64,000 nucleotides of DNA. It comes from Paracoccaceae bacterium (lineage in GTDB: Bacteria > Pseudomonadota > Alphaproteobacteria > Rhodobacterales > Rhodobacteraceae). Location of the stretch: contig PAPN01000053.1 of assembly GCA_002708925.1 (NCBI GenBank), positions 62,001 through 126,000 of the forward strand. Reading direction: 5' to 3'. Below are positions 52,813 to 60,064 of this stretch, in pieces (the first letter of the stretch is position 1; each line of letters starts with the position of its first letter). The position numbers were made by a program, and so were the translations under genes. The notes beneath the pieces were generated by a model that saw only the letters and a list, made by a program, of their open reading frames with translations, was not told the DNA's origin and did not search any database.

Positions 52813-53319
52813 TTAGAGAAGCACGCCATCCCGCCTCTCCTTTAGTTGGCTGAGCAGACGTCTCTCGGCATCTTCGAGCGCGGCCTTCTCAATCGGATGT
52901 GCGGTTGCCATAATCGTCAGAATGGTACGCCCATCTAGTTTCGGAGCGGCCAAGCGGCGGGCGACAACGCGCGCAATATTTGGAAAGTCAGAGGGCTCGT
53001 AAAGCTGATTGAAATCTTCTTGCGCGAACCGCTCTCGGTATTGTTGCAGTTGGCGGCGTCGGCGGGCAATTTCCAGCTCTGTTGGTTGTCTGTAGGCGGG
53101 TTCTCCCAAGACATAAAAACGCGACGTCGTTCGCGCCCATTGTTTGCAATGATCGAGGACAAGAAGGGGCGACGTGAATATCCGTTGATCGTCCAAGACT
53201 GGGTGTCCTGTCACTTCACCGCGCAAACGCGTGGATCTGGAATCCCGGATTTTTGCCCATCGCTCTAACCGAGGAGCATTCGCCAGGTCTGCGGACGTTG
53301 GATTGAATTTGCTGTTCAT
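52813..53319 (-). CDS. DUF6634-like hypothetical protein
   Basis: A 168-residue soluble protein. The reading VTGHPVLDDQRIFTSPLLVL, then DHCKQWARTTSRFYVLGEPA resembles small alphaproteobacterial plasmid/element proteins grouped as DUF6634. The rest is charged and helical (RRRRQLQQYRERFAQEDFNQ). No catalytic motif is seen. Its start overlaps the stop of the zinc-ribbon gene by four bases. Confidence 0.6.
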   Translation of the reverse strand: MNSKFNPTSADLANAPRLERWAKIRDSRSTRLRGEVTGHPVLDDQRIFTSPLLVLDHCKQWARTTSRFYVLGEPAYRQPTELEIARRRRQLQQYRERFAQEDFNQLYEPSDFPNIARVVARRLAAPKLDGRTILTIMATAHPIEKAALEDAERRLLSQLKERRDGVLL

Positions 53320-53516
53320 CGCTCGATCACCCGGCCTACGCCTTTCACCCCCGCGTTGTCGGCCTCAGTGCGACCGCACTCGCACCATGCCACACCACGC
53401 GTCTCGCCCTTGGGCATGTACTTTGTTGTGTGTTGCCAGCTATTGGCGATGGTTCCGCAATGAGGGCACCTGACCTGGAACGGGCTGGTTGTCGGAGTTC
53501 GCTGTTTTTTGGGCAT
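53316..53516 (-). CDS. Small zinc-ribbon protein
   Basis: A 66-residue protein with two cysteine pairs: VRCPHCGTIANSWQ and VAWCECGRTEADNA, giving a zinc ribbon. The N-terminus is basic (MPKKQRTPTTSPF). It is coupled to the DUF6634-like gene by a four-base overlap. Small zinc ribbons of this type are common in mobile elements; role unknown. Confidence 0.62.
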   Translation of the reverse strand: MPKKQRTPTTSPFQVRCPHCGTIANSWQHTTKYMPKGETRGVAWCECGRTEADNAGVKGVGRVIER

Positions 53517-53535
53517 GATCAGTTTCCCTGTCTGG

Positions 53536-53853
53536 CTATCGGCTCTTCGGCTTGCGTAGAGTGGAAATCACAAACATCGCCAGGACCAATAGCGCCGCAT
53601 AGCTGGTAGTGATGGACCAAACGATGATGACTGTTGACGCCAGATAGAATCCAATGCCAACACCGCTGCCTGGAATGTCATCTACCGCGATACTCAGCAG
53701 AAAACCCCAGGCCAGCAGAGACAGGACGAGCGCCCAGGCCGCACCGAGATACCGCCCGCCAAGCCTTTCGGCCCATCCCCTTTTCAACGCGGTTAAGGGA
53801 CGAAAGAACGTGGTTGCCATATCGAACATCAAGTTATCGAGAAACGTGGTCAT
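53536..53853 (-). CDS. Small inner-membrane protein
   Basis: A 105-residue protein with two transmembrane segments, GAAWALVLSLLAWGFLLSIA and GFYLASTVIIVWSITTSYAA plus LLVLAMFVIS, and charged flanks (LTALKRGWAERLGGRYL). No family is recognised. It starts at 53853 inside the stop of the lipoprotein gene (ATGA), so it belongs to the dotA-like transcript and may be a small partner of that protein. Confidence 0.65.
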   Translation of the reverse strand: MTTFLDNLMFDMATTFFRPLTALKRGWAERLGGRYLGAAWALVLSLLAWGFLLSIAVDDIPGSGVGIGFYLASTVIIVWSITTSYAALLVLAMFVISTLRKPKSR

Positions 53854-54221
53854 TGCGCGACCTCCTCGACAAGCCAACCGGCATCACCTTTGAAGACATG
53901 TCCGCGAATATCCTTGATGCCTGCCTGCACCACAAAGCCATCATCGCGGAGCAGGTCGAAATTGTAGATGCACAGATAACCAACATTGGTTGGATGCTCT
54001 TCGCATGAGGTCAGCTCCACGTTGCGGGCGCGCATCTTAAGCGAGAGCTGCAAGCCAGCGGGCATGTCTACGATTGAACCGTATTGCGCCAAAGCGGCTG
54101 TTTTATCCGCCTCGATGCCGTTCAAATAGCCTTGCTCAATATCCGCAGCAGTTGGGCTGTCATCTTTGCATCCGGCCAGAACCGACAATGCCAAAATTGC
54201 AATTGTAGTCTTTTTCATCAT
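53850..54221 (-). CDS. Lipoprotein in the DotA/TraY transcript
   Basis: A 123-residue lipoprotein: signal MMKKTTIAILALSVLAGC with lipidated Cys18, then KDDSPTAADIEQGYLNG. Two more cysteines (TSCEEHP and YLCIYNF) may pair. The pattern recalls small lipoproteins encoded beside conjugation-type membrane proteins. It overlaps the DotA/TraY gene stop by one base and the next membrane gene start by four. Function unknown. Confidence 0.7.
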   Translation of the reverse strand: MMKKTTIAILALSVLAGCKDDSPTAADIEQGYLNGIEADKTAALAQYGSIVDMPAGLQLSLKMRARNVELTSCEEHPTNVGYLCIYNFDLLRDDGFVVQAGIKDIRGHVFKGDAGWLVEEVAQ

Positions 54222-56410
54222 CAGTTCCCTTTCGACTTTGGACCCTTGAGGACGCGCTGCGCGCCATGGCCGACTCCGGCCTTGGTCACACGTCCCACGG
54301 CAGATGCTTGATTGCTGATGATCCGTGTGGGTGCGGCTGTGCCAACCACGTTGGATTCAAGGTTCATGGTGTTCGCTCTTTCAGTGAGCATCCCGGCGAG
54401 CGAAAGTACACGATCACCCAGCTCTGTGATCAGGCTGGATGCCACAATGACCAGGTAGAGCGTTACCAAAACGTACATACAGACCAGGCCTACCAGAATG
54501 ATCACAGTGAACCAGGACCCACCCGCTGTCATGAAACCGAGGAAGCCCGAGAACAGAAGGAATAGAAAATCCATCCCGATCCGCATGATGATCAGGCTGG
54601 CAATGAAACCCAAAATAATGAACAGCGGTCTCAGAGCCGCTCCAAGGATCGAGGTCAATATACCTGCCGCCGGGCCGATTAGCGTTCCGTCTCGAGCGGG
54701 CGCAAAATATGCGAGAACGGCTAGAGGTGCTGCGAACAGGATTTCAATGACGGTCAGCAGCCAGGACAGAACAGCGGCGAAGAAATACACGAGCGGTATC
54801 GCCGGAATGATCGCGATCAAGACGAAACCGAAGATCAGCAACGCCCACCCGACCGGGTAAAGCAGATACTCGGCGACATATCCGAGACCCTTTGCAAGCC
54901 CGCCAAACATCGAAACACCATCCGCAACAGCACCAGCGGCAATCATTGTCCCGCCCACGGCCGAGATCTGTTTGCCGACCGTGATCACGTCCGCCATCGG
55001 ATCAAGATAGGTCGCGGTGTCGCCGCCATCTGTGACTGTGAAGACTTCAAGTAAAACCTGATACAGACGATAGAACCACCCACTGGTGTCGCTGTTACCT
55101 GCGTTCACGACTGTCGCTGTCGCACCAGGTTCATACGTGCCCAGCTCGGTCACGAAGCCCTCGAATTGCTCTAGGTATCCGAAGTCATCGTTAACCTTCT
55201 GGAACATGGCGGCATCGACGGAGCCCGTCATTCGCGACAGCAGCCCACCAAAGTAGTCGTTTATGCCATTGTCGAAATTGGTGTAAATCTGAAGCTCGGC
55301 TGCGGTTCCAGTGGATGTGTAAGCGGCCATTGTGATGCCGCGATGCCAGCTCAGCGCAAACGGCCAGCCAAGAGTGTCCACTTCATCCAACAGGTCGGCA
55401 TGAAGCGCCTCGTATTCGGTATTCGACAAGCCTCCAGATGTGATGCCGGCCATGTAGTTGGCGAACGCAGTCGAGACGGCATCATCCATTAAGGTTTGGA
55501 TAGAATCCCTGTCACGCTCTCCGGCGAAGATCAAATCAGCAATCTGGGATGCCACAGGCAGTAGATTACCAGTGATGGCACCGTCAGCGGCTTGGTATCG
55601 ATTGAGCAGAACACCGGAACCAACGCGGGTTGCGAAGTCGGCGCTGTTTTCGCCATCGGCAGCAGCAATGTACTCGACCTGATGCGAAACACTGGCGCAG
55701 AGATTATCCGCGCTCCCGTAGGCACCACCCTCATCCGAGTAATAGATCTGGCGTTCCAGGTGCGTGTATTCAGTCGAGTTTATGCCCAGAAAACCTGTCC
55801 GCGTAACGCCATAACTGTCAGAATCTACGACGCGCTGAGTTGTCCCTGCTGGCCTCTGTGCAAGGACCGCAAGACGATCCATTTGGCGTTGGCAAAGTTC
55901 GCCGTGGGCAAGCGCGTAGAGCGTATTAGCGAACTGCTGGTTGATCAGGTAGTCGGTTTCCGAAAGCGGCGCACTGGCAGCGAGGACAGGCTCATCCCGC
56001 AGCGCGCCATCTGCAACAGTACGCCATGCCACGTCGCCCAGGGCCGATCCTTGGACGCTCAGCCAGACTAGCGCGAGCTGGGCAACGGTCAGCCCGCCCT
56101 GGATGGGGACAAACGCCATCGCCCCCACAAGAATGCGAACGATGGTGTACTTGGTGTCCGACTGGTTGCCGAAGGTCTTACCATCGGCAGCGGTGTCAAA
56201 AACAAGCACGTATGTCGTATAGCTGCCGACAATCAGGGCAAGCATAAGGCACGCCGTGTTGAAGATCGAAATCAAGTCTGTGAGTAGCGTTCCATCCGTC
56301 AATGACCCGCCTTCACCAGACACAAACTCGACCACGCCTCCTAAAACGCGTGTCAGAAGGTCAACCGCATAATCGTTGTCTGAAAGGTTAAAGAGATCAC
56401 TGAAATCCAT
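54221..56410 (-). CDS. DotA/TraY-like membrane protein (orphan)
   Basis: A 729-residue inner-membrane protein of the DotA/TraY family, known from type IVB (Dot/Icm, IncI) secretion and conjugation. Several transmembrane helices at both ends (LISIFNTACLMLALIVGSYT; LLIFGFVLIAIIPAIPLVYF; FIILGFIASLIIMRIGMDFL) flank a large soluble loop of about 400 residues with a Cys pair (GELCQRQ and DNLCASV). No other Dot/Icm or Tra genes are present, so it is an orphan. The ATG at 56410 has GGAGGC upstream. Confidence 0.82.
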   Translation of the reverse strand: MDFSDLFNLSDNDYAVDLLTRVLGGVVEFVSGEGGSLTDGTLLTDLISIFNTACLMLALIVGSYTTYVLVFDTAADGKTFGNQSDTKYTIVRILVGAMAFVPIQGGLTVAQLALVWLSVQGSALGDVAWRTVADGALRDEPVLAASAPLSETDYLINQQFANTLYALAHGELCQRQMDRLAVLAQRPAGTTQRVVDSDSYGVTRTGFLGINSTEYTHLERQIYYSDEGGAYGSADNLCASVSHQVEYIAAADGENSADFATRVGSGVLLNRYQAADGAITGNLLPVASQIADLIFAGERDRDSIQTLMDDAVSTAFANYMAGITSGGLSNTEYEALHADLLDEVDTLGWPFALSWHRGITMAAYTSTGTAAELQIYTNFDNGINDYFGGLLSRMTGSVDAAMFQKVNDDFGYLEQFEGFVTELGTYEPGATATVVNAGNSDTSGWFYRLYQVLLEVFTVTDGGDTATYLDPMADVITVGKQISAVGGTMIAAGAVADGVSMFGGLAKGLGYVAEYLLYPVGWALLIFGFVLIAIIPAIPLVYFFAAVLSWLLTVIEILFAAPLAVLAYFAPARDGTLIGPAAGILTSILGAALRPLFIILGFIASLIIMRIGMDFLFLLFSGFLGFMTAGGSWFTVIILVGLVCMYVLVTLYLVIVASSLITELGDRVLSLAGMLTERANTMNLESNVVGTAAPTRIISNQASAVGRVTKAGVGHGAQRVLKGPKSKGN

Positions 56411-56921
56411 GTTGCCTCCGTAGTGCGACAAACACCGCTGCTCGATGGTATTGGGGGAGGTGTTTGTAGCCTGCGTCCAAAACTCTCGATGCGGTGCTTC
56501 GAGTAAGCGGCCCGGTTACGATCAAGAGTGCGGCCTGTGATGGGAATTCTGGCAAAGCTCTTCCGCTGTAACGGCGGGTGTCAAAAAGCAGCGCGTCTAC
56601 CGGAGGCGCGTCGACAGTTTCATCCATCACCACGACATTTGTGCGTTGGTTGAGTTGCAGAGTCTTGCGTGCAAGGCGCAGGCACATCGCATCCGGGTCA
56701 GTGCAGAAAATCTGGTGTGTCTTGGGAGCAAGGTATGCGGTTCTCAGCCCGAAATTACAGCCGAATTCCGCTACGGATTTTCCCGACAACAACGGAGCGA
56801 GCCAATCGTTTTCCGACAAGCATTCCCCAAAGCTCAACTCGGCAGAGATTTGTGGATGCGATGCAGCCTCAGCTGGAACTTTGAGTGAGCAGAAAGTGTT
56901 TTGTGCTTGTAGCGCGATCAT
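56397..56921 (-). CDS. SAM-dependent methyltransferase-like protein
   Basis: A 174-residue protein with a class I methyltransferase-like nucleotide site: SVAEFGCNFGLRTAYLAPKT at 49-68 (glycine loop at 53-58) and FCTDPDAM at 72-79. The FGCNFG variant resembles FkbM-type sequences. The rest is small for a full methyltransferase, so the protein may be truncated or a divergent enzyme. It overlaps the repC gene (four bases) and the DotA/TraY start (14 bases), so the three are co-transcribed. Confidence 0.6.
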   Translation of the reverse strand: MIALQAQNTFCSLKVPAEAASHPQISAELSFGECLSENDWLAPLLSGKSVAEFGCNFGLRTAYLAPKTHQIFCTDPDAMCLRLARKTLQLNQRTNVVVMDETVDAPPVDALLFDTRRYSGRALPEFPSQAALLIVTGPLTRSTASRVLDAGYKHLPQYHRAAVFVALRRQHGFQ

Positions 56922-58006
56922 AATTCTCCTCCAGACTGAATGAGCGCATGCGTCAGTTCCCCGATCAGGCTGTCTAAAACAGCGGCCTCTCTGGCTTCGC
57001 TTCGAGCCATTTCTGTGAAGGAAGCAGCTGCATTATCGCGCTGAAAGCTTCCCTTTCGTTGAGAGTTTCGGTCGGCGACAATCAAACAAAGCACCGTCGG
57101 CCACACACCAATCCGGGTGCACATCTCTTCCCAGATTCGGCGCGATATGCCCAATTCATGAGCTCGGTCATGTGCTGCGCGGGTAATCGATTGCCAATCC
57201 GGAGGGCTGCCATTGGCGTACAGGTCAATGTGTCCCCTCAATTGTCCTCCTGCCAAAATCCGAGCGTGTGCAGGGCTGGTGTTCAACCCGCGCTTACTCA
57301 ACGGTTTTGCAGCCATACGAATTTTGTTTTTCTTTTCTTTGTTCGTAATGAGACGGACATTTTCGTCTGACTCGACGGTAATCTCTGGCTGACCGGCAAC
57401 TACCGAAAAATCTGCAAGTACTGCTTCCAGCGCCTCGGCCACCTCCTGCATTTTCTTGATATCGCTCAGCTCGTTGGGCCGACGACGCGGCAGAATGCAG
57501 GTCGCTGCCTCATCGGCATCGGCGTTATCCAGATCTCGTATCTGCCGAAAGAGGCCCTGAATATACTCGCGCAACCGCTTGCGGTCTTCATCGGCCTGCA
57601 TCTGACGGCTCACCAGCAACCGAATGTACTCCGCCTGCTCGATAAGCGGAGCCAGGTTGATGCCCGCTGCACGCTTGATCACACCATCAACGCGGTCACC
57701 GGAGCGGCTTTTGCGTTCAGGGTAAGTGCGTTTGATCAGGCCCGCACCAACCAGTTCAGCTTCAATTCTGGTAATCTGACGCTTCGACAACCCAAGGAGA
57801 ACGGCAAGCCGCTCCAGCGAATGCCAGATGGCGCAAATCCTGCCTTGCTGGAAATCGGACGGCTGACAGTTATCTATCGCGAATTCGAGATACTTGAGCG
57901 CGCCGCTCGACAGGCCGAGAGCAATCCTCGCCTGCTGTAGTAAAAGCTTCAGTCGGTAAGATGTCATGTCGGCAGGCAAGCCGTTGTGGGTCAACCGAAC
58001 ACTCAT
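56918..58006 (-). CDS. repC: RepC-family plasmid replication initiator
   Basis: A 362-residue replication initiator of the alphaproteobacterial repABC type. The N-terminal RP-C region is clear (LLQQARIALGLSSGALKYLE, CAIWHSLERLAVLLGLSKRQ, ITRIEAELVGAGLIKRTYPE), as is the C-terminal RP-C part (WPTVLCLIVADRNSQRKGSF). RepA and RepB are not adjacent; the only ParA-like protein is at 50638. The origin in repABC plasmids lies within repC itself. A plus-strand terminator lies 108 bases upstream of its start, antisense to its leader. Confidence 0.88.
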   Translation of the reverse strand: MSVRLTHNGLPADMTSYRLKLLLQQARIALGLSSGALKYLEFAIDNCQPSDFQQGRICAIWHSLERLAVLLGLSKRQITRIEAELVGAGLIKRTYPERKSRSGDRVDGVIKRAAGINLAPLIEQAEYIRLLVSRQMQADEDRKRLREYIQGLFRQIRDLDNADADEAATCILPRRRPNELSDIKKMQEVAEALEAVLADFSVVAGQPEITVESDENVRLITNKEKKNKIRMAAKPLSKRGLNTSPAHARILAGGQLRGHIDLYANGSPPDWQSITRAAHDRAHELGISRRIWEEMCTRIGVWPTVLCLIVADRNSQRKGSFQRDNAAASFTEMARSEAREAAVLDSLIGELTHALIQSGGEL

Positions 58007-58113
58007 GACACACCGCCCGGCAGCAGTTTGCCGCCTTCATTACTGATTGATTCAGCGTCGAGATTTGCGGTAAGGTGGCTGGGAAAGCTGGAGGCTTTTA
58101 CTGTAGATTTGAT

Positions 58114-58150
58114 CCCGGTTTCGGTTGCCGCCGAGCCGGGGTTTTTCTTT
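58114..58150 (+). terminator. Plus-strand terminator in the repC leader (candidate antisense RNA end)
   Basis: Stem CCCGG (58114-58118) with CCGGG (58136-58140) and TTCGG with CCGAG inside, loop TTGCCG, then GTTTTTCTTT. No plus-strand gene ends here. In repABC plasmids a small countertranscribed RNA, ending in such a terminator, lies opposite the repC leader and limits RepC. That is the simplest reading of it. The RNA itself would start near 58060-58100; no promoter is certain. Confidence 0.6.
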
Positions 58151-58167
58151 AGGAATGACAGGAAGCA

Positions 58168-58229
58168 GTGTCCCGGACCCTGAGGTAACCCATTGTTCTC
58201 TAAAGCACCGAAAAACCTGTTTGTGTCCC
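58168..58229 (+). repeat. Integrase arm-site-like direct repeats, right end
   Basis: GTGTCCC at 58168-58174 and 58223-58229, both followed by GG, in the same orientation as the two at the left end. They lie within 110 bases of the right att core. Together with the left pair they suggest arm-type binding sites for the integrase. Confidence 0.55.
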
Positions 58230-58275
58230 GGTGGCAATGTTGATTTCGTTGAGATTTCCAGCAACTTTGAGTGTT

Positions 58276-58290
58276 CTGCCGGGATCGCCA
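58276..58290 (+). repeat. Attachment-site core, right copy
   Basis: CTGCCGGGATCGCCA, identical to the last 15 bases of tRNA-Arg(CCT) except for one G-to-A change. Directly after it the sequence returns to GC-rich core genes (the sulfotransferase). It marks the right boundary of the island. Confidence 0.78.
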
Positions 58291-58327
58291 GTGGGCGTTT
58301 GCGCGGTACGCAGATCAGGGCAGGACG

Positions 58328-59047
58328 ATGGCACTCTATACTCCTCGTGAACGGATCAGGCTGCGGCTGCGCGATCTAGAGCATCGCCCGATGCCGGATT
58401 GGGCGCGGGCGTGGCTGACCGCCAGATTGCCCGATCCCTACCGATTTGACCTGGCACCGGACCGGGCGCAGCCCCTGATTTTCCTGCATGTCCCCAAGGC
58501 CGCAGGGACATCCCTGGCCGAGGCGCTGGGATGGAAATACGGCCATGTGCCGGCCTCGCGGTATCGGATCGCTGATCCTGTGCGGTTTGATCGGGCGCTG
58601 CGCGTGGGGTTTGTCCGTAACCCCTGGACGCGTCTGGCCTCGGCCTTCCACTATCTGCATAGCGCGATCGGGATCAATGCCTCGCCGGATGTCCGGTGGG
58701 CGACTGATAATTTGGCGCAGTATCCGGATTTCACCAGCTTTGTCATGGCGTTAGAGTCTGATCGGATTTGGAATTCTATTCGGCTCTATCCGCATTTCCG
58801 GGCGCAGATGGATTGGATTTCCCTGCCCCGAGACAGCGCCCATTGCCTGCATTTCCTGGGCCGGTTCGAGACGTTGGAACAGGACGTTCACACCCTGTTT
58901 CAGCAGCTGGGCATCGCGCAGCCGCTGAATCATCTGCGCCGTCCGCAAAGACCCGGTGCCGGGCCGCACTGGACTCCGCAGATGATCGAGATCGTGCGCC
59001 ACCGCTATGCCCGCGATGTGCAGACGCTGGGATATGCGGCGCCCTAG
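58328..59047 (+). CDS. Sulfotransferase family protein
   Basis: A 239-residue sulfotransferase (family 2 type) that would move sulfate from PAPS to a sugar or lipid. The PAPS loop reads IFLHVPKAAGTSLAEAL and the 3'-phosphate site FVRNPWTRLASAFHYLH. The C-terminus (HFLGRFETLEQDVHTL) is normal. The substrate is unknown. ATG 58328 follows CAGGACG; it is the first core gene after the island, convergent with fdsD. Confidence 0.88.
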   Translation: MALYTPRERIRLRLRDLEHRPMPDWARAWLTARLPDPYRFDLAPDRAQPLIFLHVPKAAGTSLAEALGWKYGHVPASRYRIADPVRFDRALRVGFVRNPWTRLASAFHYLHSAIGINASPDVRWATDNLAQYPDFTSFVMALESDRIWNSIRLYPHFRAQMDWISLPRDSAHCLHFLGRFETLEQDVHTLFQQLGIAQPLNHLRRPQRPGAGPHWTPQMIEIVRHRYARDVQTLGYAAP

Positions 59048-59259
59048 GCGCTGGCTTTGATCGCCAGAGCGGCTTGCAGTACCAGCGGCTCCAGGCCTGC
59101 GCCGCCCGCTTCGACATAGCTTAGCAGCTGCGCCCGCATCCGAGGTTCCCAGAAATCGGTCAGGTGGTCGGCGACACGCGCGGCCTGATCGTCACCCGGC
59201 TGGGTTTTGAAAAACGTGGCGATCTGGTTGGCCATCATGACCATCTTTTCAGGCGACAT
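59044..59259 (-). CDS. fdsD: Formate dehydrogenase subunit delta
   Basis: A 71-residue small subunit: MSPEKMVMMANQIATFFKTQ, then AARVADHLTDFWEPRMRAQL and GAGLEPLVLQAALAIKA, the FdsD pattern. The start at 59259 overlaps fdhD by 11 bases. It is the last gene of the operon and the smallest subunit of the soluble NAD-linked formate dehydrogenase. Its exact role is not settled. Confidence 0.88.
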   Translation of the reverse strand: MSPEKMVMMANQIATFFKTQPGDDQAARVADHLTDFWEPRMRAQLLSYVEAGGAGLEPLVLQAALAIKASA

Positions 59260-60064
59260 CTGAGGCTCCGGTTTCGATGCGTTCGGGGTGAGAATACAAG
59301 TCAAACCCGCCACCACGGGCAAAGGCGGCAAGCGTAATCCCCGCAGTTTCAGCGGTGCGCACGGCCAGCGCGGTTGGGGCGGACACCGCGATCAGCACAG
59401 GGCAGCCCGCCAGAGCGGCCTTTTGCACCAATTCAACGGACAGGCGACTGGTCAGGACAATGGCACCTGTGCCGGGGGCGATACCTGTCTGCACCAGATG
59501 GCCGATCAGCTTATCCAGCGCATTGTGGCGTCCCACGTCTTCGCGGGTGGCGATCAGGCCCCGATCGGGGGTCAGAAACCCCGCCGCATGGACGGCGTGC
59601 GTCTGGTCATGCAGCGGCTGATGCTGGCGCAGCGCGTCACTGGCGCGGGCTACCAGATCACGCGGCAGGCGCAGGGCCGAGACAACGGGCGGCAGATCTT
59701 GCTGGGCCTGATCCAGACTGTCGATGCCACACAGCCCGCAGCCCACCGGCCCGGTCATGGCACGGCGACGGGCGCGCAGGGCCTTGGAGGCCTTGTCCTT
59801 CAGCAACAGGCGGGCCTCGATCCCCTGCGCGTGTTCGACGATCTCGAAGCTGTCGATTTGTGCCGGGGTGGTGACGATCCCTTCGCCGATTGCAAAGCCG
59901 ACGGCGAAATCATCCAGATCGGCGGGGGTGGCCATCATGACAGCCTGCGTTTCGCCGTTGAAAACCAGCACAACGGGCACTTCCTGCGGTAAAGAGCGCG
60001 CGATGCGGCGCTGGCCGTCGCGCTGCACCGACAGACCGGGCAGAGAGAGGGCCGGGGGCCTCAT
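59249..60064 (-). CDS. fdhD: Formate dehydrogenase accessory sulfurtransferase FdhD
   Basis: A 271-residue protein that hands sulfur to the molybdenum cofactor of formate dehydrogenase. The reactive cysteines are C109-G-L-C112 in GPVGCGLCGID. Other landmarks are ATREDVGRHNALDKLIGHLV, TSRLSVELVQKAALAG and SAPTALAVRTAE. It overlaps fdsA by four bases and fdsD by eleven, so all are made from one transcript. Confidence 0.94.
   Translation of the reverse strand: MRPPALSLPGLSVQRDGQRRIARSLPQEVPVVLVFNGETQAVMMATPADLDDFAVGFAIGEGIVTTPAQIDSFEIVEHAQGIEARLLLKDKASKALRARRRAMTGPVGCGLCGIDSLDQAQQDLPPVVSALRLPRDLVARASDALRQHQPLHDQTHAVHAAGFLTPDRGLIATREDVGRHNALDKLIGHLVQTGIAPGTGAIVLTSRLSVELVQKAALAGCPVLIAVSAPTALAVRTAETAGITLAAFARGGGFDLYSHPERIETGASDVA

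Larger units (their letters stand above)
37686..58275. mobile_element. Integrated mobile island at tRNA-Arg(CCT), about 20.6 kb
   Basis: Boundaries are the 15-bp att copies at 37671 and 58276. The element carries a tyrosine integrase beside the tRNA, an excisionase-like gene, a serine recombinase, Mob/Pre-like, ParA-like, DotA/TraY-like and RepC genes, and cargo: a radical-SAM peptide-type cluster, an ABC-3C system and an Abi-like gene. GC is visibly lower than in the flanks, most so in 39000-43700. No phage structural genes are present, so it is plasmid- or IME-like rather than a prophage. Confidence 0.85.

Noticed and set aside
37686-58275. Calling the island a prophage
   Set aside because: No capsid, portal, terminase or tail genes are present; the gene set is plasmid/mobile-element like.
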